Origin: Ralstonia sp. TCR112
GTDB lineage: Bacteria; Pseudomonadota; Gammaproteobacteria; Burkholderiales; Burkholderiaceae
Length of the DNA: 56,159 nucleotides
Reading direction: 5' to 3'
Assembly: GCF_007997035.1 (NCBI RefSeq)
Contig: NZ_VOSS01000094.1
Span: 1 to 56,159 of the forward strand
The translations under genes and the position numbers were made by a program. Of the stretch, positions 1 to 10,632 are shown in pieces (position 1 is the first letter of the stretch; every line of letters begins with the position of its first letter). Under the pieces are notes generated by a model. The model did not search any database, had not been told where the DNA came from, and saw only the letters and a list, made by a program, of their open reading frames with translations.

Positions 1-575
1 CCACCAACAACCTCGAGCGCCAGAAGCAGGTCGCGTTCTCGAACAACATCTTCATCTACGGCATGTTGATGCTGGTGAAGAAGGATTCGGGCATCAAGGA
101 CTTCCCCGACCTGAAGGGCAAGACCGTGGTGACCACCGCCGGCACGACGGAAGACCGCATCCTGCAGAAGATGAATGGCGAGGCCAAGGACGCCGACAAG
201 ATGAACCTGATCCTCGCGAAGGATCACGGCCAGGCATTCCTGACGCTGGAATCGGGCCGCGCTGTGGCATTCGTGATGGATGAGCCGCTGTTGTACGGCG
301 AGCGCACCAAGGCCAAGAACCAGGCCGACTGGGTGGTCACGGGCACCCCGCTGCAGACCGAAACCTACGCCTGCATGATGCGCAAGGACGATCCGGCGTT
401 CAAGAAAGTGGCCGACGACGTGATTGCCGACCTGATGAAGTCGGGCAAGGCGAATGACCTGTACAAGAAGTGGTTCCTGTCGCCGATTCCGCCGAAGGGC
501 CTGAACCTGAACTACCCGATGACGGCCGGCATGAAGGAGTTGTACGCGCGTCCGAACGACAAGGCGATCCAATAA
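1..575 (+). CDS. Amino-acid ABC transporter substrate-binding protein (3' part)
   Basis: The reading frame is open from base 3, so the gene begins upstream of the window and about 190 C-terminal residues are visible. They look like the second lobe of a periplasmic family-3 solute-binding protein for polar amino acids: a KDFPDLKGKTVVTTAGTT segment, which contacts ligand in this family, then a DLYKKWF motif near the C-terminus. The protein should capture glutamate/aspartate-like amino acids in the periplasm and pass them to a membrane permease. No permease follows on this strand; the gene ends at a terminator and faces gltL. It is a paralogue of the gltI product at 2849-3694, not a fragment of it, since the C-termini differ. 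The substrate is inferred from family and context only. Confidence 0.88.
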   Translation, partial: TNNLERQKQVAFSNNIFIYGMLMLVKKDSGIKDFPDLKGKTVVTTAGTTEDRILQKMNGEAKDADKMNLILAKDHGQAFLTLESGRAVAFVMDEPLLYGERTKAKNQADWVVTGTPLQTETYACMMRKDDPAFKKVADDVIADLMKSGKANDLYKKWFLSPIPPKGLNLNYPMTAGMKELYARPNDKAIQ

Positions 576-600
576 GCCGCGTTGCCGTGCATCCAAAGAA

Positions 601-627
601 AACGGGGAACAGTGTTCCCCGTTTTTT
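601..627 (+). terminator. Rho-independent terminator of the first binding-protein gene
   Basis: A perfect 10-bp stem (AACGGGGAAC / GTTCCCCGTT) with a 3-nt AGT loop is followed by a run of six T. It starts 25 nt after the stop codon of the binding-protein gene and lies between two convergent genes, so it closes the plus-strand transcript. Confidence 0.93.
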
Positions 628-652
628 ATTTGGCCGCCCGCTGCGTGAAGGT

Positions 653-1398
<746 letters not shown>

Positions 1399-1402
<4 letters not shown>

Positions 1403-2091
1403 GGTTTGGACGGGGCGCTAGCTGCAAGGCGGCGCTCCAGATAAAACGCCACGCGCGTCAGGCTGAAGCACATGATGAAGTAGCTGATGCCGAGCAGGCC
1501 GTACACCTCGGCGGACTTGACCATCACGGCGGTGCTGATCTGCCCGGCCACGAACGACACCTCGGGCAGGCTGATGATGTAACCGAGCGAGGTCTCCTTG
1601 ATGGTCGACACGAGCTGATTGACCAGCGACGGCAGCATGTTGCGCAGCGCCTGCGGCAGGATCACGCGGCGCATCGCCTGCATATACGACAGGCCGAGCG
1701 AGCGGGCGCTTTCCATCTGCCCGCGCGGCAACGCCTGGATGCCTGCACGCACGATCTCCGCCAGATATGCGCCGTCGAAGATCACCAGCGCGGTCAGCAT
1801 GGTGCTGAACTGGTCCGTGCGCTGGCCGGTAACGGACGGGAGCAGGAAATACGCCCAGAAGATCACCATCAGCAGCGGCGTGCCGCGCACGACATAGACG
1901 AGCGCGGTGGCCGGCCAGCGCAGCGCGGCAATCGGGCTGACGCGGCACAGGCCCAGCAGGATGCCCACCGGCAGCGCGAGCACGAGGCCCGCGGATGCCA
2001 GCAGGAACGTCAGCGCCAACCCGCCCAGCGGCCCATTCGGGTACTGACCGATCAGGTAGTAGATACCGTAGGTTTGAATGAGATCGAGCAT
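1399..2091 (-). CDS. gltK: Polar amino-acid ABC transporter permease (GltK-like)
   Basis: A 230-residue inner-membrane permease of the HisM/GltK family. The first hydrophobic span is around residues 20-50 ([20 protein letters not shown]), and several more follow. The cytoplasmic EAA loop that docks on the ATPase is visible as [20 protein letters not shown]. The stop overlaps the gltL start by 4 nt, and the start lies 2 nt after the gltJ stop, so expression is coupled. With GltJ it forms the heterodimeric channel of the importer. Confidence 0.92.
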
Positions 2092-2093
2092 GG

Positions 2094-2789
2094 CTACAGC
2101 GTCCGGACGGGGTAGCGATGCTGATACCAGGCGGAGAACACCGTGATCGCGATCGAGATGGTCAGATAGGCCGCGGTGGCAAACGCAAACGCCTCAAAGC
2201 CGCGGAACGTGGCGGACTCCACCTGCTGCGCCTGGTACATCAATTCGGCCACGCCGATCACCATGGCAATGCTGGAGTTCTTCCACAGGTTCAACGTCTG
2301 GCTGACCAGCGGCGGAACCGTCACGCGCAGCGATTGCGGCAGCACCACCAGCCGCATGGCCTGCAGGAACGAGAGCCCGAGCGCGCGGCTGGCCTCAAGC
2401 TGTTCCTTCGGGATCGAGCGGATGCCGCTGCGGATGTCTTCCGCCATGTAGGCAGCCGTGTAGAGCACGAGCGCAATGACGGCGCTCGCGGCCTCGTAGT
2501 TCATGCTGTAGAGCCAGTCCCGGATGAACTCCGGCAGGATCTGCGGCGCACCGAAATACCAGAACAGCATGTGGGCGAGCAGCGGCACGTTGCGGATGGC
2601 TTCGACATAGGTCTGGCCGATGCCGCGCAATGGTGCAGCCGGCGACAGACGCAGCAGCGCCACCACGATGGCAAGCGGCAGCGCCAGCACGAAAGCCAGC
2701 ACGGAAAGCTTGATCGACAGGAAGAAACCGCTGACGAGCCACTGGTGATACTGCCCCGAGAGCAGCATCGACAAATCAAAATGGGGCAT
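2094..2789 (-). CDS. gltJ: Polar amino-acid ABC transporter permease (GltJ-like)
   Basis: A 231-residue inner-membrane permease, partner of GltK. The N-terminus reads into the membrane at about residues 20-45, and the EAA-type loop is SRALGLSFLQAMRLVVLPQS. The start ATG at 2789 has only a weak Shine-Dalgarno and follows an intergenic stem-loop at 2799-2833 that separates it from gltI, as is common where the binding protein must be made in excess over the permease. Channel role and position in the gltIJKL order are typical of glutamate/aspartate importers. Confidence 0.92.
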   Translation of the reverse strand: MPHFDLSMLLSGQYHQWLVSGFFLSIKLSVLAFVLALPLAIVVALLRLSPAAPLRGIGQTYVEAIRNVPLLAHMLFWYFGAPQILPEFIRDWLYSMNYEAASAVIALVLYTAAYMAEDIRSGIRSIPKEQLEASRALGLSFLQAMRLVVLPQSLRVTVPPLVSQTLNLWKNSSIAMVIGVAELMYQAQQVESATFRGFEAFAFATAAYLTISIAITVFSAWYQHRYPVRTL

Positions 2790-2798
2790 GGAGATTCA

Positions 2799-2833
2799 CC
2801 GCCCGGACGCAGTTCAGATACCGGTCCGGGCGG
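2799..2833 (-). promoter_or_regulatory. Intercistronic stem-loop between gltI and gltJ
   Basis: A perfect 10-bp inverted repeat (CCGCCCGGAC / GTCCGGGCGG) with a 15-nt loop occupies the gap between gltI and gltJ. No T-run follows in the direction of transcription, so it is not a simple terminator. By analogy with other ABC operons it probably protects the 3' end of the gltI message or partly attenuates gltJKL; that role is inferred. Confidence 0.7.
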
Positions 2834-2848
2834 CCCGACCTTTAGCGA

Positions 2849-3694
2849 TTAATCGATCTTGTCGGTAGAAATCTTGAAGGTGCGCTGCGGGAAGGCCATC
2901 TTCGTATTCGGGCCGAACCACTTGTCGAACAGCTTCTGCGCCTCGCCGCTCTTTTCCATGCCGAGCAGCACGTCGTCGACCTGCTTCTTGAAGGCGGGCT
3001 CGCCCTTGCGGATGCCCAGTGCCAGGTGTTCGGTCGACAGGTTTTGCGGCAGCAGCGCGTAATCCTTGGCCGCCGGGCCCATCTTGGCCATGTTGCCGAT
3101 CAGCGTGGTTTCGTCGTTCACGTAGGCGACGCCCTTGCCTTGCTGCAGCGCCAGCAGCGCCTGCGGGCTGTTGTCGAACGAGACAACGTCGGCGTTCTTG
3201 ATGGTCTTGGCAATGTTGGCTTCCATGGTGGAGCCCTTGACCGTCAGGAGCTTCTTGCCATCAAGCTGGGCGAGCGACGTGATGCCGCTGCTCTTCTTCA
3301 CCATGGCCTTCTGGCCGGTGATGAAGGTCGACACCGAGAAGTCGATCTGCGCCTCGCGCTCCTTGTTGTGCGTGAGCGAGGCGGCCAGCAGGTCCACGCG
3401 GCCTTGCTGCAGTTCGGGCAGGCGGGCGGCCACGGCCAGTTGCTTGAGCACGGGCTTGACGCCCAGGCTCTTGGCGATGGCGTCGCACATGTCGACGTCG
3501 TAGCCGACGATCTCGCGGCTCATCGGGTCCTTCAGGAAGCTGAACGGCTCGTCGGTGCCGAGCACGCCGCAGACAAGTTCGCCCTTCTTCTTGATGTCGG
3601 AAACTTGATCAGCATGCGCGGTGGTGGCGACCAGGGTTGCCGCGGCCAGGATGGCGGCACCCGCAAATTGCGTCAGACGTCGGTTTGTTTTCAT
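2849..3694 (-). CDS. gltI: Polar amino-acid ABC transporter substrate-binding protein (GltI-like)
   Basis: A 281-residue periplasmic family-3 solute-binding protein. Residues 1-28 form a Sec signal peptide (MKTNRR, a hydrophobic core, cleavage after TAHA). The mature part contains GYDVDMCDAIAKSLG and LDGKKLLTVKGSTME, typical ligand-binding lobes. The start at 3694 is chosen because GGAGGAAATCCG precedes it at ideal spacing and the signal peptide begins there; the frame remains open further upstream but without signal-like sequence. It is the first gene of gltIJKL and should bind glutamate/aspartate or a similar amino acid. Exact specificity cannot be read from the sequence. Confidence 0.93.
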   Translation of the reverse strand: MKTNRRLTQFAGAAILAAATLVATTAHADQVSDIKKKGELVCGVLGTDEPFSFLKDPMSREIVGYDVDMCDAIAKSLGVKPVLKQLAVAARLPELQQGRVDLLAASLTHNKEREAQIDFSVSTFITGQKAMVKKSSGITSLAQLDGKKLLTVKGSTMEANIAKTIKNADVVSFDNSPQALLALQQGKGVAYVNDETTLIGNMAKMGPAAKDYALLPQNLSTEHLALGIRKGEPAFKKQVDDVLLGMEKSGEAQKLFDKWFGPNTKMAFPQRTFKISTDKID

Positions 3695-4062
3695 CGGATT
3701 TCCTCCTTGACGACTTCGGTGGTGAACAGTGTGCGAATCGAGTTCGGATCGGGGATCGCCCGCGAGCATACCGGCATATGCGCGCTTTGCATGCGCGCAC
3801 TTCGGATAACCATATGACGGCGAGCGGAACGCCCAACTATAGTCCATGCCGATACGGCGCAGATGGCGGTTGGCAGGCAGGGCGGGGTGCAATGCACAGG
3901 CGGGATGTTTGGGTTGCCGGGGTTGGATGCGTGCAGCCCGGTAAGGCTGGCGCAGCAAGGCAGGGGCCCGGCAGACGTTGGATGAAATGGGACTTTGTCT
4001 GCCATTAATGACATGGCAGCCGACTGCACTCCATCAGGGGATTCCCGGGGCGGAACGTGGGC
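3695..4062. other. Intergenic region upstream of gltI
   Basis: This 368-nt non-coding stretch holds the gltI promoter region. It contains two CATATG hexamers near 3776-3816 bracketing two ATGCGCGC direct repeats, and a TATAGT hexamer readable on the minus strand near 3838-3843 that could be a -10 box, without a convincing -35. Short open frames here have no ribosome-binding site or family resemblance. The left end carries the gltI Shine-Dalgarno. Confidence 0.4.
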
Positions 4063-4641
4063 CTACAGCGCGCCGCAGATCGATTCGTTGATGGGCACGT
4101 CGCCCACGGTCTCGTGGTCGTTGCCGCGATAGCGGTAGACCAGGCTCAAGCCCAGGCGCGTGAGGATGCGCACGTCGCCGTTGTTGCAGATGTTCTTCTG
4201 CAGGATCGGCACGAAATTCAGCCGGAAGCCCTGCGATGCAGCCGAGTGCGCCGCGTAGTTGGTCAGCGTGATGACGAAGACGAGGTTCTTCTTCTGCGCC
4301 AGCGAGCATTGCGCCAAGGAGGTCTCGCGGTCGAGCGGGACAGGGGTGAAGCGGTTGATTTCGGCGCAGGCCTGGGCGAGGGCGCGGTCTGCATTGCGGG
4401 CGGGGCCCGTGAGGGCCGGCACGCCGGCGGCGGCCGTGCTGCGCCCCGTGGCGGCGCCTACCAGCATGCGGGCCAGTGGCGTCAGCTCCTGCATGGCGGT
4501 CGCCAGCGGCGTCGATTGTGCCCACACAGGGCTGGACAGCAAGGGCAGGGCAAGCGCCAGGATGCACGACGCATGCGCCCGGCGATGGCGGCCTTTCACA
4601 TCCAGACCGGTGTGAATGGCGGTGTGTTGAGTCACAGACAT
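4063..4641 (-). CDS. Hypothetical secreted protein
   Basis: I do not recognise this 192-residue protein. A basic N-terminus (KGRHRRAH) followed by a hydrophobic stretch ending SSPVWA-QS predicts a Sec signal peptide cleaved near residue 41. The mature part has three or four cysteines (QACAEI, AQCSLAQ, ICNNG, ESICGAL), which suggests disulphides in the periplasm, and a hydrophobic KKNLVFVITLTNYAAH segment. The ATG at 4641 sits directly behind AAAGAGG, which is too close to be ideal; a GTG eight codons upstream or an ATG at 4713 are alternatives. It stands alone between gltI and pcaR, both on the same strand but well separated. Confidence 0.6.
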   Translation of the reverse strand: MSVTQHTAIHTGLDVKGRHRRAHASCILALALPLLSSPVWAQSTPLATAMQELTPLARMLVGAATGRSTAAAGVPALTGPARNADRALAQACAEINRFTPVPLDRETSLAQCSLAQKKNLVFVITLTNYAAHSAASQGFRLNFVPILQKNICNNGDVRILTRLGLSLVYRYRGNDHETVGDVPINESICGAL

Positions 4642-4731
4642 CCTCTTTGCCCACGGAGCCACAATTTTATTGAAAAAACTGTCGGGATGCGAGGCGCGCA
4701 GCGCACCGGGCACTGCCGCTTTTAACTCAGA

Positions 4732-5523
4732 TCAGGTGCGTACCCGCACCATGGCCGAAATGCGCTCGGCCGCCTGCTGCAGCGGACCGAGAAACTGCTT
4801 CGTCATCTGTTTGCCTGAAGTCCGGTTGGCCTGCCCGCTGATGTTCATGGCGGCGATGATATCGCCTGCACGATTGCGGATCGGCGCCGATAGCGAAATC
4901 AGCCCTTCCTCAAGCTCCTGGTCGACCAGCGCCCAACCCTGTTGGCGCACGCCGGCTATGACTTCCTTCAGTGCGTCGACGTCTGTAATGGTGCGCTGCG
5001 TGCGTGGGCGGCGGTCCGACTCACGCAGTGCGATGTCCAACTGATCCTCGGGCAGGCCCGACAGCAGCACGCGGCCCATCGACGTACAGAACGCCGGCAG
5101 GCGGCTGCCGACCGACAGGTTCAGCGCGATGATCTTCTGCGTGGGCACGCGCAGAACGTAGACGATTTCCGTCCCATCCAATACCGAGGCAGAGCAACTT
5201 TCGTGCACCGTCTGCACGAGCTCTTCCATCACCGGCTCGGCGAGGTTCCAGAACGGCATCGAGGTGAGGTAGGCGAACCCAAGGTCGAGGATCTTGGGCG
5301 TGAGGCGGAAAAGGCGGCCTTCAAAGCTGACATAGCCGAGGCTGACCAGCGTGAGGAGGATGCGCCGGGCGCCGGCGCGGGTCAGGCCCGTGGCCTCGGC
5401 GACTTCGGAAAGCGTCTGCTCCGGGCGTTCGGCGTTGAACGCGCGGATGACCGACAGCCCTCGCGCAAAGGACTGGACGTAGGAATCGCTGGGTTTTTCG
5501 GTGGGCAGTTCGGCGGCAGACAT
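4732..5523 (-). CDS. pcaR: IclR-family regulator of protocatechuate catabolism (PcaR/PobR type)
   Basis: A 263-residue transcription factor. Residues about 14-75 form the IclR winged helix-turn-helix (SFARGLSVIRAFNAERPEQT, then EVAEATGLTRAGARRILLTL); the rest is the effector-binding IclR domain (GRVLLSGLPEDQL, ELEEGLISLSAPIRN). The subgroup is the PcaR/PcaU/PobR aromatic regulators, which are usually activators responding to beta-ketoadipate or protocatechuate. It is divergent from pcaIJFBDC, and the shared 320-bp gap has two 15-bp palindromes with the geometry known for this subgroup. The assignment to PcaR rather than PobR rests on position beside pcaI. Confidence 0.9.
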   Translation of the reverse strand: MSAAELPTEKPSDSYVQSFARGLSVIRAFNAERPEQTLSEVAEATGLTRAGARRILLTLVSLGYVSFEGRLFRLTPKILDLGFAYLTSMPFWNLAEPVMEELVQTVHESCSASVLDGTEIVYVLRVPTQKIIALNLSVGSRLPAFCTSMGRVLLSGLPEDQLDIALRESDRRPRTQRTITDVDALKEVIAGVRQQGWALVDQELEEGLISLSAPIRNRAGDIIAAMNISGQANRTSGKQMTKQFLGPLQQAAERISAMVRVRT

Positions 5524-5614
5524 GCAAAGACAGGCAAAAGCGGTGCACTGGCCTCAAGACTACTGGCATTGCCCCGGTTTCGCCACTCGAACACTCGATC
5601 GGGATGCGTACGCC

Positions 5615-5644
5615 TTGACACGCTCGGGAGGTGAGGCGTAGATT
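5615..5644 (+). promoter_or_regulatory. Predicted sigma-70 promoter of the pca operon
   Basis: TTGACA at 5615-5620 and TAGATT at 5639-5644 are separated by 18 bp, a near-consensus pair in the pcaR-pcaI gap. Transcription would start near 5651, inside the tandem operators and about 190 nt upstream of the pcaI ATG. The activator would then act at or over the start site, as described for related regulators; this placement is inferred. Confidence 0.55.
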
Positions 5645-5645
5645 C

Positions 5646-5679
5646 GTTCTTGGATCGAACGTTGGTTCTAACAGCGAAC
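5646..5679. promoter_or_regulatory. Tandem IclR-type operators before pcaI
   Basis: Two 15-bp sites of form GTTC-N7-GAAC lie at 5646-5660 and 5665-5679, separated by 4 bp, so the repeat is 19 bp. The 4-7-4 geometry equals that of the published PcaR/PcaU site GTTCGATAATCGCAC. They sit between the divergent pcaR and pcaI genes. The remaining parts of the 5524-5843 gap are non-coding: a possible degenerate site TTTC-N7-GAAC at 5578-5592 nearer pcaR, and a leader without obvious structure. Confidence 0.7.
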
Positions 5680-5843
5680 AAACGAGAGGCAAGGTAAGCC
5701 CGGGCCGGACAGCAAAGGCCTGTGTCGATCCGATCGTCAACAGGAGACTCGCAGGCCGCCCCGTTGCGGCTCGGCCATGTCCGGCCCCCGCGATGCTCCG
5801 CCCTGCGCCAGCCATCGAGAATGTGCGGCGCCCTTGCCGGAGA

Positions 5844-6539
5844 ATGCACGTGATCAACAAGCTTTGTCCGTCTGTGGAGGCCGCTCTGGCCGATATCCCG
5901 GACGGTGCCACCATCATGATCGGCGGGTTCGGTGCCGCCGGCATGCCATCGGAACTCATCGACGGGCTGATCGCGCACGGCGCGCGTGAGCTGACCATCA
6001 TCAACAACAACGCCGGCAACGGCGAGACGGGCCTGGCCGCGCTGCTCAAGGCGCGCCGCGTACGCAAGATCGTCTGCTCGTTCCCCCGCCAGGCCGATTC
6101 GTATGTATTCGATGCGCTCTACCGCGCCGGCGAGATCGAACTGGAGCTCGTGCCGCAAGGCAACCTGGCCGAGCGCATCCGCGCTGCAGGTGCCGGCATT
6201 GGTGGGTTTTTCTGCCCGACCGCCTACGGCACGCAATTGGCCGAAGGCAAGGAAACGCGCATCATCGACGGCAAGCCGTACGTGTTCGAGCTACCGCTGA
6301 CAGCCGACTACGCCCTCATCAAGGCCCTGCGCGCTGACCGCTGGGGCAATCTCGTCTATCGCAAGACCGCACGCAACTTCGGGCCGGTGATGGCCATGGC
6401 GGCCAAGTGCACCATCGCGCAGGTCAGCGAGACGGTGGAACTGGGCGAGCTGGACCCCGAGCACATCGTCACGCCCGGCATTTTTGTGAAGCGCGTCGTG
6501 AAGCTCGTCTCCGCGCAACCCGCCAAGGAGGCCGCATGA
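5844..6539 (+). CDS. pcaI: 3-oxoadipate CoA-transferase subunit A
   Basis: A 231-residue alpha subunit of succinyl-CoA:3-oxoadipate CoA-transferase, which activates beta-ketoadipate to its CoA ester in the last but one step of the pathway. The N-terminal GGFGAAGMPSELIDGL loop and the ADYALIKALRADRWGN segment are typical of family I CoA-transferase A subunits. The start is placed at 5844 because homology begins at VINKLCPS and GGAGA precedes it; the frame is open upstream to 5631 but that part is leader. Its TGA overlaps the pcaJ ATG, giving tight coupling of the two subunits. Confidence 0.95.
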   Translation: MHVINKLCPSVEAALADIPDGATIMIGGFGAAGMPSELIDGLIAHGARELTIINNNAGNGETGLAALLKARRVRKIVCSFPRQADSYVFDALYRAGEIELELVPQGNLAERIRAAGAGIGGFFCPTAYGTQLAEGKETRIIDGKPYVFELPLTADYALIKALRADRWGNLVYRKTARNFGPVMAMAAKCTIAQVSETVELGELDPEHIVTPGIFVKRVVKLVSAQPAKEAA

Positions 6540-7198
6540 GCGCCGAAACTACCGCCAAGATCCAGCGCTGGACGCGCGATCAGATCGCTGCCCGTGTGGC
6601 GCGTGATATTCCCGATGGGTCGATCGTCAACCTCGGCATCGGCCTGCCGACCCTGGTGGCGAACCAACTGCCGGCCGATCGCGAAATCATCCTGCACACC
6701 GAGAACGGCCTGCTCGGCATGGGCCCGGCGCCCGCTCCCGGGCAAGAAGACGAAGACCTCATCAACGCCGGCAAGCAGCCCGTCACCGTCAAGCCGGGTG
6801 CCTCGTTCTTCCATCACGCCGATTCGTTTGCCATGATGCGGGGCGGCCATCTCGACTATTGCGTGCTCGGTGCCTTCCAGGTGTCGGCCACGGGTGACTT
6901 GGCCAACTGGCACACCGGAGCACCGGATGCGATTCCCGCCGTGGGCGGCGCGATGGACCTGGCTATTGGTGCCAAGCGCGTCTTCGTCATGATGGAGCAC
7001 CAGACCAAGCAGGGCGAAAGCAAGATCGTGCCGTCGTGCACGTACCCGCTGACGGGCATCGGCTGTGTCGATACCATCTACACCGACCTTGCCGTGATCG
7101 ACATCACGCACGAGGGGCTGGTGGTGCGCGAGATGGCCGACGGCCTTGATTTCGATACGCTGCAGACGATGACGGCCGCGCCGTTGCGTCGTGCCTAG
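6536..7198 (+). CDS. pcaJ: 3-oxoadipate CoA-transferase subunit B
   Basis: A 220-residue beta subunit that carries the catalytic glutamate of the CoA-transferase, visible in HTENGLLGMGP around residue 60. Other family marks are NLGIGLPTLVAN and GGAMDLAIGAKRVFVMMEHQ. It starts within the pcaI stop codon (ATGA), preceded by AAGGAGG in the pcaI 3' end, a strong Shine-Dalgarno. Together with PcaI it transfers CoA from succinyl-CoA to 3-oxoadipate; PcaF, encoded 22 nt downstream, then cleaves the product. Confidence 0.96.
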   Translation: MSAETTAKIQRWTRDQIAARVARDIPDGSIVNLGIGLPTLVANQLPADREIILHTENGLLGMGPAPAPGQEDEDLINAGKQPVTVKPGASFFHHADSFAMMRGGHLDYCVLGAFQVSATGDLANWHTGAPDAIPAVGGAMDLAIGAKRVFVMMEHQTKQGESKIVPSCTYPLTGIGCVDTIYTDLAVIDITHEGLVVREMADGLDFDTLQTMTAAPLRRA

Positions 7199-7220
7199 AA
7201 CCATTGGAGACAGAACCATC

Positions 7221-8422
<1,202 letters not shown>

Positions 8423-8435
8423 GTTTGACACGGCC

Positions 8436-9797
8436 ATGACCAGCGGACTGCTCGATCGCGCCTTCTCCACACCGGCCATGCTGGCGGTGTGGTCCGATGC
8501 CGCCACGGTGCGCGCGATGCTCGATGTGGAGGCCGCGCTGGCGCAGGCCGAAGGCGCGGTTGGCGTGATTCCGGCCGAAGCCGTGGCGCCGATTCGCGCG
8601 GTGTGCGCCAAGGCGACATTGGATCTGGACGCGCTCGGCAATGCCGCTGCCAGCGCAGGCAACCTGGCGATCCCGCTGGTCAAGCAACTGACTGCCGCTG
8701 TTGCACAGCACGATGAAAACGCCGCGCGCTACGTGCACTGGGGCGCCACCAGTCAGGACATCATCGATACCGGCTTGATGCTGCAGTGGCGGCAATCGGC
8801 CGCATTGCTCGAAGCGGATTTGCAAAAGCTGGCCGACGCGCTGGCTGCACTGGCGCAACGTCATCGCAATACGCCGATGGTGGCGCGCACGTGGTTGCAG
8901 CAGGCCCTGCCGACGACGTTCGGGCGCAAGGTTGGGGGCTGGCTGGAAGCGGTGCATCGCGCGCAGGATCGTTTTGCCGCGCTGCGCGCGCATGTGCCCG
9001 TGCTTCAGTTTGGCGGGGCGGCAGGCACGCTTGCCAGCTTGGGCGAACATGCACGCGCAGTCGCTCAAACGCTGGCGCACGAACTTGATCTGCCGCTGCC
9101 AGCACTCTCTTGGCACGGCGAGCAGGATCGAATCGCCGACATCGGTACGACGCTCGCGTTGCTGACCGGCACACTGGGCCATTTCGCGCGCGATCTCTCG
9201 CTGATGATGCAAACAGAGGTTGGCGAAGTTGCGGAGCCGTCCGGTGCCGGCAAGGGCGGTTCTTCCACCATGCCGCATAAGCGCAACCCGGTTGGCTGCG
9301 CGACGGTGCTGGCTGCGGCCACGCGCATGCCGGGTTTGGCCAGCACGCTGCTGGCCGCGCTACCGCAGGAGCACGAGCGCGCGCTCGGCGGTTGGCAGGC
9401 GCAGTGGGCGACGTTGCGCGAGATGGCCTGTCTCGCGGCGGGCGCGCTCGATCGCATGTGCGAGATCGTCGGAGGTTTGCAAGTCGACGCTGCTCGCATG
9501 CACGCAAATCTAGACCTTACGCACGGCCTGATTCTCGGTGAAGCCGTGATGCTGGCGCTGGGGGCGGATCTTGGGCGCCTGCAGGCGCACCATGTGGTCG
9601 AAGCTGCCAGCCGCAAAGCGGTACAAGAGAACAAGACGCTGCATGACGTACTGGCGCAGGATGCCGACGTTCTTCGCATCTGGGGTGCGACCGCGCCGCA
9701 ACGGCTGAGCGCGCTGCTCGACCCCACTCATTACCTTGGCGATGCGGGCGCCGCTGTCGACCGCGTGCTCGCAGAGCATGCCCGCCGCCATTCCTGA
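8436..9797 (+). CDS. pcaB: 3-carboxy-cis,cis-muconate cycloisomerase
   Basis: A 453-residue enzyme of the fumarase/aspartase superfamily that lactonises beta-carboxymuconate to gamma-carboxymuconolactone. The superfamily signature SSTMPHKRNPVGC is intact near residue 280, and HWGATSQDIIDTG near residue 105 is a second active-site region. The ATG at 8436 follows the restored pcaF stop by 13 nt, consistent with one operon. PcaB substrate is made by protocatechuate 3,4-dioxygenase, whose genes are not in this window. Confidence 0.95.
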   Translation: MTSGLLDRAFSTPAMLAVWSDAATVRAMLDVEAALAQAEGAVGVIPAEAVAPIRAVCAKATLDLDALGNAAASAGNLAIPLVKQLTAAVAQHDENAARYVHWGATSQDIIDTGLMLQWRQSAALLEADLQKLADALAALAQRHRNTPMVARTWLQQALPTTFGRKVGGWLEAVHRAQDRFAALRAHVPVLQFGGAAGTLASLGEHARAVAQTLAHELDLPLPALSWHGEQDRIADIGTTLALLTGTLGHFARDLSLMMQTEVGEVAEPSGAGKGGSSTMPHKRNPVGCATVLAAATRMPGLASTLLAALPQEHERALGGWQAQWATLREMACLAAGALDRMCEIVGGLQVDAARMHANLDLTHGLILGEAVMLALGADLGRLQAHHVVEAASRKAVQENKTLHDVLAQDADVLRIWGATAPQRLSALLDPTHYLGDAGAAVDRVLAEHARRHS

Positions 9798-9819
9798 AAA
9801 CGCATTCCACGGAGACACC

Positions 9820-10632
9820 ATGCCCTGGCTTGAACACGACAACGTCCGCCTGTATCACGAATTCGACGATGGGCCCGCCACGGGTAAGCCGGTGCTGGTG
9901 CTGTCGAACTCTCTCGGCACCAACCTCGGCATGTGGGAGCCGCAGCTCGACGCGTTGCGCCAGCACTTCCGCCTGCTGCGCTACGACCAGCGCGGCCACG
10001 GGCAATCGAGCGTGCCGGACGCGCCATTTGGCGTCGCGCAACTCGGCGGTGATGTGCTTGCGCTGCTCGACCACTACAACATTGAGCTGGCGCTGTTCTG
10101 CGGCCTGTCGATGGGCGGGCTGACCGGCCTGTGGCTGGCCGCGCATCACGGCGAGCGTTTCCCGCGCATGGTCGTGACGAACACCGCCGCGCTGATCGGC
10201 ACGCAGCAAAGCTGGAATACGCGCATCGCGCAGGTCGAGCAGGGCGGGATGGCAAGCATTACGGAAACGGTGCTGGAGCGCTGGTTCACGCAGGGCTACC
10301 GCGATGCCAACGCCAGCCGCGTCGACATCGTCAAGGCGATGTTGCTGTCCACACCGGACGCCGGCTACAACGGCAACTGCGCGGCCATTCGCGATGCGGA
10401 TTTGCGCGCGCAACTGCAGAACATCCGCGTGCCGATGCTGGTGATCGGCGGCACGCACGATATCTCCACGCCGGCTGCACAGACCAAGCTCATTGCCGAC
10501 GGCGTGCCGGGCGCCCAGTACATCGAACTGTCTGCCGGCCACCTCGCCAACTGGGAGCAGGCTGACGGCTACACCGAAGCGCTGGTCAGCTTCTTGACGA
10601 CCGGCGTGGCACGCGAGGTCGCCCATGGATGA
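9820..10632 (+). CDS. pcaD: 3-oxoadipate enol-lactonase
   Basis: A 270-residue alpha/beta hydrolase that opens beta-ketoadipate enol-lactone to beta-ketoadipate. The nucleophile serine lies in CGLSMGGLTG, the oxyanion region in LSNSLGTNLGMWE, and the catalytic His near the C-terminus in LSAGHLANWEQ; the acidic residue is in GGTHDIST. GGAGA precedes the ATG. The 3' end overlaps pcaC by 8 nt. Enol-lactonase rather than a generic hydrolase is supported by position between pcaB and pcaC. Confidence 0.95.
   Translation: MPWLEHDNVRLYHEFDDGPATGKPVLVLSNSLGTNLGMWEPQLDALRQHFRLLRYDQRGHGQSSVPDAPFGVAQLGGDVLALLDHYNIELALFCGLSMGGLTGLWLAAHHGERFPRMVVTNTAALIGTQQSWNTRIAQVEQGGMASITETVLERWFTQGYRDANASRVDIVKAMLLSTPDAGYNGNCAAIRDADLRAQLQNIRVPMLVIGGTHDISTPAAQTKLIADGVPGAQYIELSAGHLANWEQADGYTEALVSFLTTGVAREVAHG

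Noticed and set aside
3691-4029. 112-codon frame upstream of gltI
   Set aside because: No ribosome-binding site, no family, overlaps the gltI promoter region.
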